A stretch of 64,000 nucleotides of DNA from Sabethes cyaneus (taxonomy: Eukaryota; Arthropoda; Insecta; Diptera; Culicidae), in contig NC_071355.1 of the NCBI RefSeq assembly GCF_943734655.1, positions 94,309,449 to 94,373,448 of the forward strand, given 5' to 3'. The position numbers and the translations under genes were made by a program. Each line of letters opens with the position of its first letter. Positions within the stretch are counted from its first letter, which is position 1. Below, one piece after another: positions 1 through 11,800 of this stretch. The notes below the pieces were generated by a model, which did no database searches, was not told the DNA's origin, and saw only the letters and a program-made list of their open reading frames with translations.

Positions 1-913
1 AATTTAAAACATTTATTTCGCGCGAAAATAAAAACAACAACAAAATTGAGGAAAAAATTTGGGCACCAGGGAGCACTAGTAGGGGGACCCGGGGCAAGAT
101 GAGCACCCTAAGCTCAGCTTCAGTTTTGGTTATAAAAAGCACGATTTTTCTTCAGCTAACCGTTGCTAAACAGTTGTTCTATTATCCATCTAACTTTCCT
201 ACACAATTTTGATTTAAAATATTAGAAACATTATTGAAAAAAATGTAATAAGAAAATAGTTGTTTTTTCACCCGCCAGAAGCATACCGGGGCAAGACGAG
301 CATCCCCACGGGGCAAGATGGGCACCTGTTTAATAAATGAATTTTTTGCTTAAAGTTACGTTCCTAGTTTTTAGTAAAGATTTTATTACTAAACATTAGT
401 TCCAAAAGCGTCGTATTAGATGAAAAAGCCGGTGGTGGGGTAACATTTTTAAGCAACTCGATTAGTTTACCAATAGTCACTTTTAAGTTTCGAGCTTTAG
501 GGACTGAAGATTGTTAAGGGATTCGAGGCTAAAATTGCATAACTGTTTTTGAAATTTATAAATTTGCATGGCTGTTTACGAAAAACCATTGCATTTTTAT
601 CGAATGAATGAGAATTTTTGTTTTGTTTTGCTAGTTTGAATGCCAAAGCTCCAAGGGATCACTCCATACTAGCATTTTTAATTTCAAAGATGTGATGGAT
701 TATCGCTTTCTCTCGTTTCTTGCTGAATATGATTTTAAATGGCCTCATTTCATTGGTATTCGTTACCTGCTCAAGCATTTTGGGATATCATTCAAGAGTT
801 TACATCGGCAAGCCATAGTTTTTTAGCGTTTCTTCCGTATCTTCTAATGAAATAACCTTTCACATTCAACGTGTCAACGACAGCTCGAAGAACGTTATTC
901 GTTAACCATTTTC

Positions 914-2211
914 CTTTTTTTCCTTTTTTTTCCTTTTTTTCGGGTTATCCAACTGGTCGCTTAATAGCGTATAAAACTCTGCGCTGGGCCCTTTTGTGTT
1001 GTCAACAAAGTGTCAGGGAGACCTCAAACATCAATTCTACCTGACGAGACAGGCACTGGCGCCCACTAAAACACAGGTAGAGTCCCAAGCATAGCCGTCA
1101 CGCCTATACCCGCAGGCGGAGGCGTTTCGGCCCTGCGCGGACTCCACGAACTGACTCTAAGATCTCTCTGCCAAAGGCCGGAATGTCATATTTTAAATAT
1201 AATGATGATGATGACGATGATGATGATAATGATGATGATGACGATGATGATGATAATGATGATGATGAGAAGAAAAATAATAGATCGAATTTGTAAATGT
1301 GCTTTGGACTTTTTGTACCACTCGAGTTGCAATACGCGGTATAGTGAAGAAGTGGAGAATTCGTCAGCCCCGCCTGACACTGGTCTTCAACCGCGCGCAC
1401 GCTTTTAGTTTCCCAACACAAACAACCACAAATGAACCAATAGATAAGACAAATTTCGGAGCAACTCGGATCAACTTATCAGGGCAAATTTAATCTTTCA
1501 TCCCCTTAGCATTCACAATGCATTCCCACGATACAAAGTAAATTGAGCGCAGCACAAGCTGGACGTTCGCGGTAGTCGACAGAAGCTTCAAAATATAGAG
1601 ACTCGCCCGCCGAGACCAAAGTACTGTAAAGCTCTGGGCTTAAACGTCTTTTTAAGACTCGACCCCTTCCCATAGACAGAGCCCGCGGGCAGCCATCAGA
1701 GCTCAGGACAGCCACGGGGCCAGTGCAAAAATCCTACTCTATCTAGCAGCACCGCCTAGCCGAAACTTGAACACGCGACACGAATTGACCTAATTTTCCC
1801 ATCTGCTACCTAAGAAGTGCTATTACCCGTAATCATTACAGAGTGGTCCTTCGGCATCCAATCGGATCTGGTATCCCGCTTACATCCCCTTACTAACCCT
1901 AAGCCTCCGACCAACTGAATCAATCCGACATTTTTCGGAGATATTTGTGACAGTTGTTATAAACAGGGATGAATCCCAGAAAACTTCATCTATTGTCAGA
2001 GATCCCCATACTGGCATTATTCTTAAACGGAATAAAAGCACTTTCTGAACAACGCAACAATCACATTTGGTAAATTTTTACCCCGAGTCCCACTTGAAAT
2101 CACAAAAGTATTTTGATATATACCCACATTCAGAAGTAAACGTGACCGCTGTTCATTTACTGATTAGTTAAAAAGCCCTACACCACGACAAGGTTCAGTT
2201 TTATCGTAGGG
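914..2211 (-). mobile_element. Non-autonomous non-LTR retroelement, copy 1 (19-20 bp target duplication)
   Basis: This is a 1.3-kb unit inserted into the TIR element around it. It is flanked by a perfect direct repeat at 894-913 and 2211-2230 (gttattcgttaaccattttc; the first G is ambiguous with the element end). The plus-strand left end is a run of T with CC interruptions, which reads as a 3' A-rich tail on the minus strand. Long target duplications plus an A-tail indicate target-primed reverse transcription. The element carries a GATGAT/GATAAT microsatellite at 1201-1269 and has no reverse transcriptase frame; short ORFs of about 105 aa only read through the microsatellite. A near-identical copy lies at 9903-11178 with the same 5' end. 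Confidence 0.85.
1201..1269. repeat. GATGAT/GATAAT microsatellite inside retroelement copy 1
   Basis: About 70 bp of imperfect ATGATG/ATGACG/ATAATG triplets. The same array is at the equivalent place in copy 2 (10177-10243), so it belongs to the element and did not arise after insertion. Confidence 0.9.
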
Positions 2212-2815
2212 TTATTCGTTAACCATTTTCGTCCCAAAAACATTTATAACAATGAAAATAATTGAATTTGGCCCCAATTTTTGTTTTTGCAAGCTATGTT
2301 GTAAAGTTTAAGGGTGCCCATCTTGCCCCGGGAAATGGTGCTCATTTTACCCCAGCAAAACGACATATTTTTAAACTGTTACAAAATATAAAAGAATCAC
2401 TAGAAAATATTTTTTACCGATTCAATTGGGAAAGTACATGTTGTTCAATCGTAAAACGGCTGTAAGTTATAAATAAGCATCTTTTATTTATTTAAAATGC
2501 TTATTTTCTGATGGCAAAATGTTATAAGAAATCAAGGCTGTCAGAACGATATTTTATTTCATGGAATTTTTCCAACAAGCGCGTGATATTTTATGTTCAA
2601 CGCTAAAACATTACTTCGTTTCGACAAAATTTAATAGTTTGTGGGAGCTTTATAACAAAAGGCTGTTTTGTAGCTGTGGAATGAAGGGGTGCCAATCTTG
2701 CCCCGGGTGCTCATCTTGCCCCGGGTCCCCCTACTATCATTGGAGGATTTGAAACTATTCATGGTATAGTGTACATAAAAATCCATTAAAATTATTGTTG
2801 CGATGTAAAACTTAC

Positions 2816-5800
2816 TCTGAAACAAATACAACCAGCGCCGATAGGCAAAAGCTTCATTTGATTTTGGCTTCTTGCTCAGTACCAACGCGGCGAACTGGAA
2901 CTCTCTAGTGATGTCGAGCCTGTTTTTGGCAAACAGTTGCCGGCGTAGATTCCAAAACGTCGTAACATCAGGATTGATGAGAATGGCACAGTTCAGGTAC
3001 TTGATGATTGAGTTGTTGCCACTGCTGGCGGACATCTGCAGCATCGAGCTACCAGTGGTGCTGTTTATGAGCAATCCACCCGATACAGGACTATTTCCAA
3101 GCAAGAGTTTTGCACATTCGGCCTTATGTTGCAGAATTAGACGATGTGAGTATTCGTAGATGTACTTGATGCACCACGACTGCAATCCCAGATTGTGCTC
3201 TGCATGAATCACGGGCGATTTGTTTGTATTGGATGGCATAGGAATGATTTCGAATCCTGTTCTGAAATTAAAAAAAAAACAAATTACAAAATTTTGTTTA
3301 CGAGTATCTGATAAAAGATTAATAATGACGGTGTTCACGAATGCATGGCTTGATAATGATAAAAACCAGTTGTGATTGCACAATAAATCATTAAAATGAT
3401 GCCAACGAGTGCCAAATTTTTCGCAGAGTGCTACTAGTGTCCGAGAAGTCTTTTGCATATGATATGCATTTCGCAAGTGGCCTATGACCTAGGTACACAT
3501 ACCTCGAGAAATGAACCACTCTAAGGCCTATATCATTTTTAGCCAAATTCAGTAAAATGACCGTAATTTATCCTTGAATATTTTTTCACCAGTAAGTTTT
3601 GACGTTTTAGCAATCAAAAATATGAAATCCAATAGAGCACCAGGGATAGATTGCATATCTGCAGAGATGATCAGCTAATGATGAATCAGCTATTTAGCAA
3701 TATATAGAAAACCATCACCTTTGCGCTGGACTGGAGGCCAGGTATATTGACCAAAGACCCTAAAAAAGACAGAGCTCTCCTCCGCTGGCATTCGTTGACT
3801 TTAAAAAAGCATTTGAACAACTTAATCACGAAAATATGCTGTTGTCTTGTCCTACCAACAGGTGGAAGTCCGTCAATATCTGAGTAGCCAAAGAACGCCC
3901 GATTGTGGTACCAAGACTGATATAGCCACACGGATCAGAGGAAGGCCAGGGTTGTTTTTGCAGGCTTGTGAAACGTCAGGCGCTGAAACCAGACCGCTTT
4001 ACAAACCGAAACCCGAAGTTTTAACACAAACATTTAATGCGTTTTATTATACGCCTGTGCAACGTGGTGCATCTCAGCGGAGACAACGCAAAAACTGTAC
4101 GAATTTATTAATCGCTGTCTGCGATATATCATTTGTGCCTGCTGGTTCGTAGTTCGAGAACGTAGGTGGAAGTCGATAGAATATACTTTAAGAAAAGGAG
4201 CCAACGATATCTGCAGAGAAGCATTCCACTGGAATCCGCAAGGGCAAAGAACATCTGGACTGTTGACGAGAACTTGTTCTGTCGACAGAAGAAAGGAGGA
4301 GAGGAGAATCTATGATTTTATCCCTTTGTTCTTTGTTGTATGTATAATTACAGCTTTGGGTAGCGATCTAGCATGTTTATGAGCATTAATGTTGTGATGA
4401 TCTGGATTGGACAGGGGATTCCAATGAGAAAATGTCCATGATCACTCATGGACTCAGCCAAATCGTTTGGGCCCTCTGACATCGGCAGTAGCGGGCGTGA
4501 ATTCATTAGTAATTCGACTTGAGTTAGGATGGTGCATAAATCTTCAAATGATATACGGGACGGTTCGAGCCGGGCAAGATGTGTTTTTTTGGCGATAGTC
4601 TCCTATGGATCGTATAGTCAGGTTTAGTTTCAGATCAGATCAGATCAGATCACTGCGTGTCGGCTGGTGCTTTCACGATACTAGTTTTACGACAGCACTC
4701 AACAGCAATGTAACGTCGTTGAAAAATATTTGAATAGCAAAGGCCCCATATTACTACCTTGTGGGACACCAGAATTGTTTGAAAAATTAGTCGAACAGTG
4801 ATAGTAAACTCTGTGCACTAAGAAGCGAATTCTTTCATTAACAAATAGGTATAGATTGCATCTACTTGAGCCTTCTGATCTATGTGTGAAATGCATTTAG
4901 GTGTCAAATCGCGAAAGGCTCATGCAAACAAATCGTCCAGGTATGAATTCGTTTTGATCAGTCAAGATATATCTAATATTTTAGTTTGGGACAAAACAAA
5001 CGAATTTACAATTATTTCGCATAGCTCATCGCCAATTGGTTGACCGTACGAACGCTTAACTAATCCAAAAAGTATAGGTGAAATCCTCTATGACCGGACA
5101 CTAGGATTTCTCAAAAACAAAGATTGATAAAAATATTCGTAAAGCATGAAACTACAATAAATTGCGAGATTTTATGGTGTCCCAATTATTTATTGTTTAT
5201 TTGTATAAAAACATCAACAGGCTTTTTGGCCCTACTGATACACTTAACCTAGCACGTAGATTGCTATTGCCGAGTTTTCAATACCTTGCGGCTGACGTTT
5301 AAGTCGAAGATATGTATAAATCGATTGAAATGGCGTTGCAGACCGGTAATTGTGCTAAAGGTGCTATAGTTGGTTCGCCGATGAGGCACACGCAGAATGA
5401 ATCGGCGCTCCACTGACTCGATTCGGTCAACTCCATTTTGGTAGTAAAGACTCCACACAGGAGCACAGTAGTTGGCGATCCGCATGATAAATCCCAGATT
5501 CCTGCAGGCCTTGTCGACAATATAAGCGATGTGCTCTCTGAAGTCAAGCTTAGAGTCAAGCAGTATTCCCAACTCCTTGACACAGTTTTCGCGCCGTAAA
5601 GGCACGTCTGATAGCATGTAGACGAAAACGAGAGGGTTCAATTTCCTTGAGAATGTGATTATTTCACATTTGTCAGAATTTAGCAGCATGCGGTTATCTG
5701 TGCACCATTTCGCAAAAATCAGTAGCTGCTCTTGCAGAAACGCGGCATCGTACGGACTATCGACTTTAGCATACAGCTTCAGATCGTCGGCAGAAGAGAG

Positions 5801-8800
5801 TCGCGGGCATTTAAGCAGGAAGTTGAGATGTTGAAGTAGACGAGGAAAACCAAAGGTTCGAGATGGCTACCTTGTGGAATTCCAGTTAGCAGTGAAAGGT
5901 CTGGAGGTAAACCGGTCGATGCTAACTTCTAGGTGGCGGTCGCAGAGGTGAGAAATAAACCATCGTAGCAACGAGCCTCCGATTCCGAGTTTGTCCAGTT
6001 TGGCGAAGACGATTCGATGGTTCAATTTATCGAAAGCAGCGGAAAGGTCCGTGTAAATAACGTCCGTCTGCGACCGGTCGTCAAACCATTTTATCACGTC
6101 GGACGTAAGAGTTAGAAGATTGGTTTTCGTGGACCGCTTGGGCATAAAGCCGTGTTGATCGTCTACGACATATTGCTTAAAAAATGCGAATGTGATATTA
6201 AGTTTAGTGCAATTGGATTTACTCGGCTATAGTGAAACCTAGAATCACATACGCAGCATTAGTTTGGTGGCCGAAAACGAAACAAAAAACGATTCAAATT
6301 AAACTTGAAAAGCTGCAAAGGCTCGCTACTAACGCTATAACAGGAGCAATGGGTACTACTCCGTCTAAAGCCCTAGATGCTCTATTAAATCTGCTGCCAT
6401 TATCTCAGGTCATTCAACTAGATGCCGTTAAAAACGCGATAAGACTCAGACGAACCAAAAATCTTTTCAGTGGTGATCTAAAAGGCCACCTAAGTATCCT
6501 AAAGGAATTTGAAATTAATCCTCTTATTTTTCAAGCTGAAGATCTAATGGAAAAAAAATTCGATTTTGACCATTTATTTAGCATCCATGAACCAGATCGT
6601 AGTGAATGGGAACGAGGGGGCCCCTATGTCAGAGATGGTTCAATAACTTTTTACACTGATGGTTCGAAATTGGCAGACCGAGTGGGGGCTGGCATTACTG
6701 GTCCTGGACTGAATAGGTCAGTGGCAATGGGCAAATGGCCAACGGTCTTTCAAGCCGAAATATATGCTATTCTAGAATGTACTTCGATCTGCTTGAAGAG
6801 AAAATATAGGTATGCAAATATTTGTATTTTCTCAGACAGTCAAGCAGCTCTGAGAGCTCTAAAATCTGTTGCTTGCACTTCCAAATTAGTCTGGGACTGT
6901 GTAAAACTGCTTCAACAGCTATCTACACACAACAGGGTAAACCTCTTTTGGGTTCCCGGGCACTGTGGTATAGAAGGTAATGAAAGAGCAGACGAGTTAG
7001 CCAGAACTGGATCTGCAATGGAATTTATAGGTCCCGAACCTTTCTGTGGGGTATCCAATAGTACGTGCAAGATGGAACTGAAAAAATGGGAAGAGAATCA
7101 GGTCAAATTGAACTGGAATAATACTCTATCAGCTCGTCATGCAAAACGGTTTATTAAGCCAAATGCCTCAATCACGCAAAAGCTATTGAATCTTTCAAAA
7201 AAAGATTTGAGTACTTTTAGCGGAGTGGTTACTGGTCATTGTCCAAGCAAATATCATCTGAAGGTAATAGGAAAGCTTAATGATGATAGATGTCGTTTCT
7301 GCAATCTAGAGTGTGAAAGTGCTCATCATATACTGTGCGAATGCACGGCATTATTCAATAAAAGGCGCAAATTTCTTGATAAAGGACTGTTGGAGCCTTC
7401 GGAAATATGGGCTAGTTCTCCTCAGAAAGTAATACAATTTATTCTCAACATATTACCGTGTTGGGATGATGCCTTCAATTAAAATAACAATTACTAAACA
7501 ATATAGTAGCTGTTCATAAGTAAAGACATACAGCAAAAGAGGACACACCACAATAGATCAAAGAACTGGTCGCAGTGGTCCAAGGTCCCCAACAAGGAAA
7601 AAAAAAAAAGTTTAGTGCAGAGATGCCGCGATAGTTATTCACCTTTCTCCTGTTTCCCTTTTTATGAACAGGAAATATCCATTTTGTTGGGAAGACACCT
7701 GTACTGATTGATAAACTGAGCAGGTGGTTCATCGAAGCAGCCAAGGTGTTGATGCACTGTTGCAGCAGAAGAGACGGAGTACCATCCGGTCTAGAAGAAC
7801 GAGAGGATTTTAGCTTCGCGTCGGCTGATATGACCATCGCGTCGTCGATGGAAAGGTAAGTGTTAAGTCCGGGGACGCACTGGACGGCTGCGGAAATTTC
7901 TTCTCTTGTCAACCTTTCGTCAGTAAATACACTAGAGAATTTCCGCGCGAATAGTTGGGAAATCTGTTCTGTGTTAATGCCTTCCGCGGTTCGTTGACGT
8001 GCTTCCAAAAGGATTTTGGATTCCTTTTCAATATGCGTTCGATGTTGCTCAGGTAGTTCCGGAAGCAGGAGCGACGCAATCGTTTGTAACGCGTGTTGAT
8101 CGACAAGTAGTGGTTACGGAGTGGCAACGTTCTATGTTTTGATAATTTCTTGAGAGCGGTCTTTCTCTCGAATTTCAGATGCCGTAAGGTAGCGTTTACC
8201 CAGGGTATCTGCTTCAGTGCAGGCATGGTTCTTTTTGGGACATGTCGATCGATAGCGTAGTTCAGGATATTTGAGAATGTCATTGCGGCAGAATTAACAT
8301 CTTCCTTGTCCAAAACTGCATCCCAAGTGATCTCAGGGTTCTTTGGATTTCCCTGAAGTCCGCACTGGCGAAATCATAGTAAACGATCGGTGGTGCACTA
8401 GTCACGTCATGGCGTATTTGCTGACCGTTTCGTTAGCAATGTTGTTGACTTGTTGCGTGGTGGCAGTGCTGTAACAGTCGAGCAACTCGTTAGTGAGTGG
8501 AGATAGAGACGACGAGCTAGAGTCAACGTACATAAAACCATTGCCTCATCCGCGCCACTTTAACCCGGGTTGAAATCGCCCATAACGATTATCTCGTCTA
8601 CTGGAGACGCCATTGAAGCTATTACATTAGCTGAGTTCAGATGAGCAATCAAGATAATGGGATCGCAGATGCGATCAGGAGGCAGATACAGTACACACAA
8701 GAACAGCCTACGGTCTGCAAGCTTTACCGTCACCCACATTTGCTCGACGGGTAGCCAATTGTCGTTTTCGACGATAGAGACTTTGAACTGATAATGGACT

Positions 8801-11800
8801 GCTATCGAGACGCCACCTCCTGTACTTTTGCGGCTATTGTGTAAGCTGCGGTCGCAGCGAAACACCTCATAATTAGGCCCAAACATCTGCCGAGAGCACG
8901 TACGATTGTCAAGCCAGGTTTCCGTCAATACGATTATCTCGTACGGACTGTCGGCGCAAGCGAGCAGATAGTGGACAGCACTCGTGTTCATGCCACCCAC
9001 ATTTTGGTAGTAGCAGTTGGAGTTGTTGGAGTTCTGTGCGGTGCCGTCAATTGTGACGTCTTCGTTTCAAAAAGTAAACAAATGACAATTCTCATTAGCA
9101 AACCGACCATACCAAATGGGAACTCAACCAAAAAAAATAATGTACCTACTCCAAACTAAATGGGATTAGCCCTATTTGATGCTACAGATTTTTTTACACA
9201 AAATATTAGAATAGCGGGTGGACACCATGCGATTCTCCGCAAAATTTTACATAAGATCACTTATAGTTTATCAGCCGGCAGGCAGTATCATGATTGCGTC
9301 CGTTTTTTTGGTTCCTTTTTGCCCAAAGTGCAGTGCTTTAATACTAGGCAGGCAAGCTTGAAGCGTGGTAGATTCAAAAGGAAAAATTATAGACATACTA
9401 AAATAGTTCAATTAAGTTGTTCAAGAACAAGTATTTTGTGTTTGTTACCAGCAACATGAAATTTGTGGTTTCATTTCATGCTGTTAAACAAATTTCAAGT
9501 GCCCCCAAAGCCATGTCACCATTCTGGCCACGTTCTTGCAGCTGTTGAGGGTGGGAAAAGAATAGTTGTTGCCGAGCCTATACGCCAGCGCGCCTTCACT
9601 GTACATCAAACCGCTGTAACTCCAACAATATTAGTCCAACATTTACTTAAGAGAACCGTTGAAAATTCTGCGTGCCCTCACAGATGTCACCGGAGTCGGG
9701 AAATACTAGTACGGAAAACCCTAGGATACATCTGGTAGACATTGTGGGTTTGAAATGATTTTTGTTAATTTGTTAATTATTCTCTGAAGTTCTAATACCT
9801 GGTATAAAGATTGAAAAGCTCAATTTTTTAATTATGTTTGATTTAAAGATTCTTGATAAAGATTATTGTGTTGCCGATTAATTTATAATGTGCTGATAAT
9901 TTTTCCTTTTTTTTTCGGGTTATCCAACTGGTCGCTTAATAGCGTATAAAACTCTGCGCTGGGCCCTTTTGTGTTGTCAACAAAGTGTCAGGGAGACCTC
10001 AAACATCAGTTCTACCTGACGAGACAGGCACTGGCGCCCACTAAAACACAGGTAGAGCTCCAAGCATAGCCGTCACGCCTATACCCCCAGGCGGAGGCGT
10101 TTCGGCCCTGCGCGGACTCCACGAACTGACTCTAAGATCTCTCTGCCAAAGGCCGGAATGTCATATTTTAAATATAATGATGATGATGACGATGATGATG
10201 ATAATGATGATGATGACGATGATGATGATAATGATGATGATGAGAAGAAAAATAATAGATCGAATTTGTAAATGTGCTTTGGACTTTTTGTACCACTCGA
10301 GTTGCAATACGCGGTATAGTGAAGAAGTGGAGAATTCGTCAGCCCCGCCTGACACTGGTCTTCCCGCGCGCCCGCTTTTAGTTTTCCAACACAAACAACC
10401 ACAAATGAACCAATAGATAAGACAAATTTCGGAGCAACTCGGATCAACTTATCAGGGCAAATTTAATCTTTCATCCCCTTCACAATGCATTCCCACGATA
10501 CAAAGTAAATTGAGCGCAGCACAAGCTGGACGTTCGCGGTAGTCGACAGAAGCTTCAAAATATAGAGACTCGCCCGCCGAGACCAAAGTGCTGTAAAGCT
10601 CTGGGCTTAAACATCTCTTTAAGACTCGACCCCTTCCCATAGACAGAGCCCGCGGGCAGCCATCAGAGCTCAGGACAGCCACGGGGCCAGTGCAAAAATC
10701 CTACTCTATCTAGCAGCACCGCCTAGCCGAAACTTGAACACGCGACACGAATTGACCTAATTTTCCCATCTGCTACCTAAGAAGTGCTATTACCCGTAAT
10801 CATTACAGAGTGGTCCCTCGGCATCCAATCGGATCTGGTATCCCGCTTACATCCCCTTACTAACCCTAAGCCCCCGACCAACTGAATCAATCCGACATTT
10901 TTCGGAGATATTTGTGACAGTTGCTATAAATAGGGATGAATCCCAGAAAACTTCATCTATTGTCAGAGATCCCCATACTGGCCTTATTCTTAAACGGAAT
11001 AAAAGCACTTTCTGAACAACGCAACAATCACATTTGGTAAATTTTTACCCCGAGTCCCACTTGAAATCACAAAAGTATTTTGATATATACCCACATTCAG
11101 AAGTAAACGTGACCGCTGTTCATTTACTGATTAGTTAAAAAGCCCTACACCACGACAAGGTTCAGTTTTATCGTAGGGAATTTATAATGTGCTGATAATT
11201 TATAACTAAAAGCCTAAAATTTTGTTTCTTGGGGATTTAATAGCTAAACAAGCTATTCAAATTATAATTTATCATTTGGCTTTTAGTAGCAAGTTAAACT
11301 CCAAACATTCGACAAAAGCAGTGTTACTACTTCGACTATATCCATAAACTTGCAAGGAAAACTTTTATTATGTGTGTTTATAAACAAAGAAATCAAAGCC
11401 ACTATTTTTTCAGACAACTCCTGTAGACATTTCCCGGTTTCCCGGTCGGACACCGCTTGTTTAAAAATTCAATAAGTTGTGAACAACGCATCGTAGAAAA
11501 CAATTATTTTTAAATGGCAAGCAAATTTTCCAACCTAAAAAAACTTTATCGGAAAGACATAAAAAGCATTTTTTTCTTATTTTTCAATTACTAATTTTTA
11601 GGGCATTAAACATGTTACGACAGAGATTTTTTATACTGAGTTATGGTGCCAGGTTCGATTCCCAAGTATATTACCAAGTGTGATAATGCCCGTTCAGAAA
11701 GAAGATTTTTATAGGCTAAAGATTCTCTCGATCAGCTGTGTGATACGATGTACCATGATGCTTGTAACATATTAATTTGATGGAGACCTGGCTGGCTAAA

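Larger units (their letters stand above)
79..2734. mobile_element. TIR element with 'ggggcaagatg' motifs, TA target duplication
   Basis: The first bases (79-107, gtagggggacccggggcaag...) are repeated as an inverted copy at 2706-2734, a match of about 29 bases. Both ends are flanked by TA (77-78 and 2735-2736), as expected of a TA-targeting DNA element. Further inward-facing copies of the ggggcaagatgggcacc motif occur near 299-326 and 2308-2350, so the ends are built of repeated subterminal motifs. No transposase frame is visible, so it is non-autonomous. It lies in the second intron of the minus-strand tempura gene. Without the retroelement at 914-2211 it would be about 1.3 kb. The superfamily is not recognised. 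Confidence 0.8.
5190..9060 (-). mobile_element. CR1/Jockey-like LINE, minus strand, decayed, split by a nested LINE
   Basis: Reading leftward it shows an endonuclease remnant (9013-8560; YYQNVGGMNTSA, LTETWLD, GDFNPG), a linker (8313-7909) and reverse transcriptase start (8008-7607; VFPTKWIFPVHKKG, NYRGISALN). It resumes left of the nested element (6199-5867; DQHGFMPKRSTKTNLL, YTDLSAAFDKLNH) and continues to the C-terminal part (5689-5264; CEIITFSRKLNP, KELGILLDSK). The 3' end near 5190-5250 carries the motif ggccaaaaagcctgttgatg plus an A-rich tail, also found at 18448-18490. Compared with the sister copy at 16335-17347 it lacks about 26 residues before YCAPVWS and about 80 residues before RRTNYS. 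Multiple frameshifts make it inactive. Confidence 0.8.

Noticed and set aside
1104..1421. Poly-Ser/Ile/Met ORFs across 1104-1421 (and 10079-10447)
   Set aside because: They are translations of a GAT-type microsatellite inside the two retroelement copies and have no domain.
2631..3476. A single 281-codon minus-strand ORF as a complete gene
   Set aside because: Only 2816-3261 is exon. The parts on either side are intron that happens to be open, as shown by the AG acceptor after a pyrimidine tract, the gtaagt donor, and the family match beginning only at TGFEIIPMP.
6232..7482. A host RNase H gene
   Set aside because: It is bounded by a 12-bp target duplication and a poly-A tail and begins with a reverse transcriptase tail, so it is a truncated LINE.
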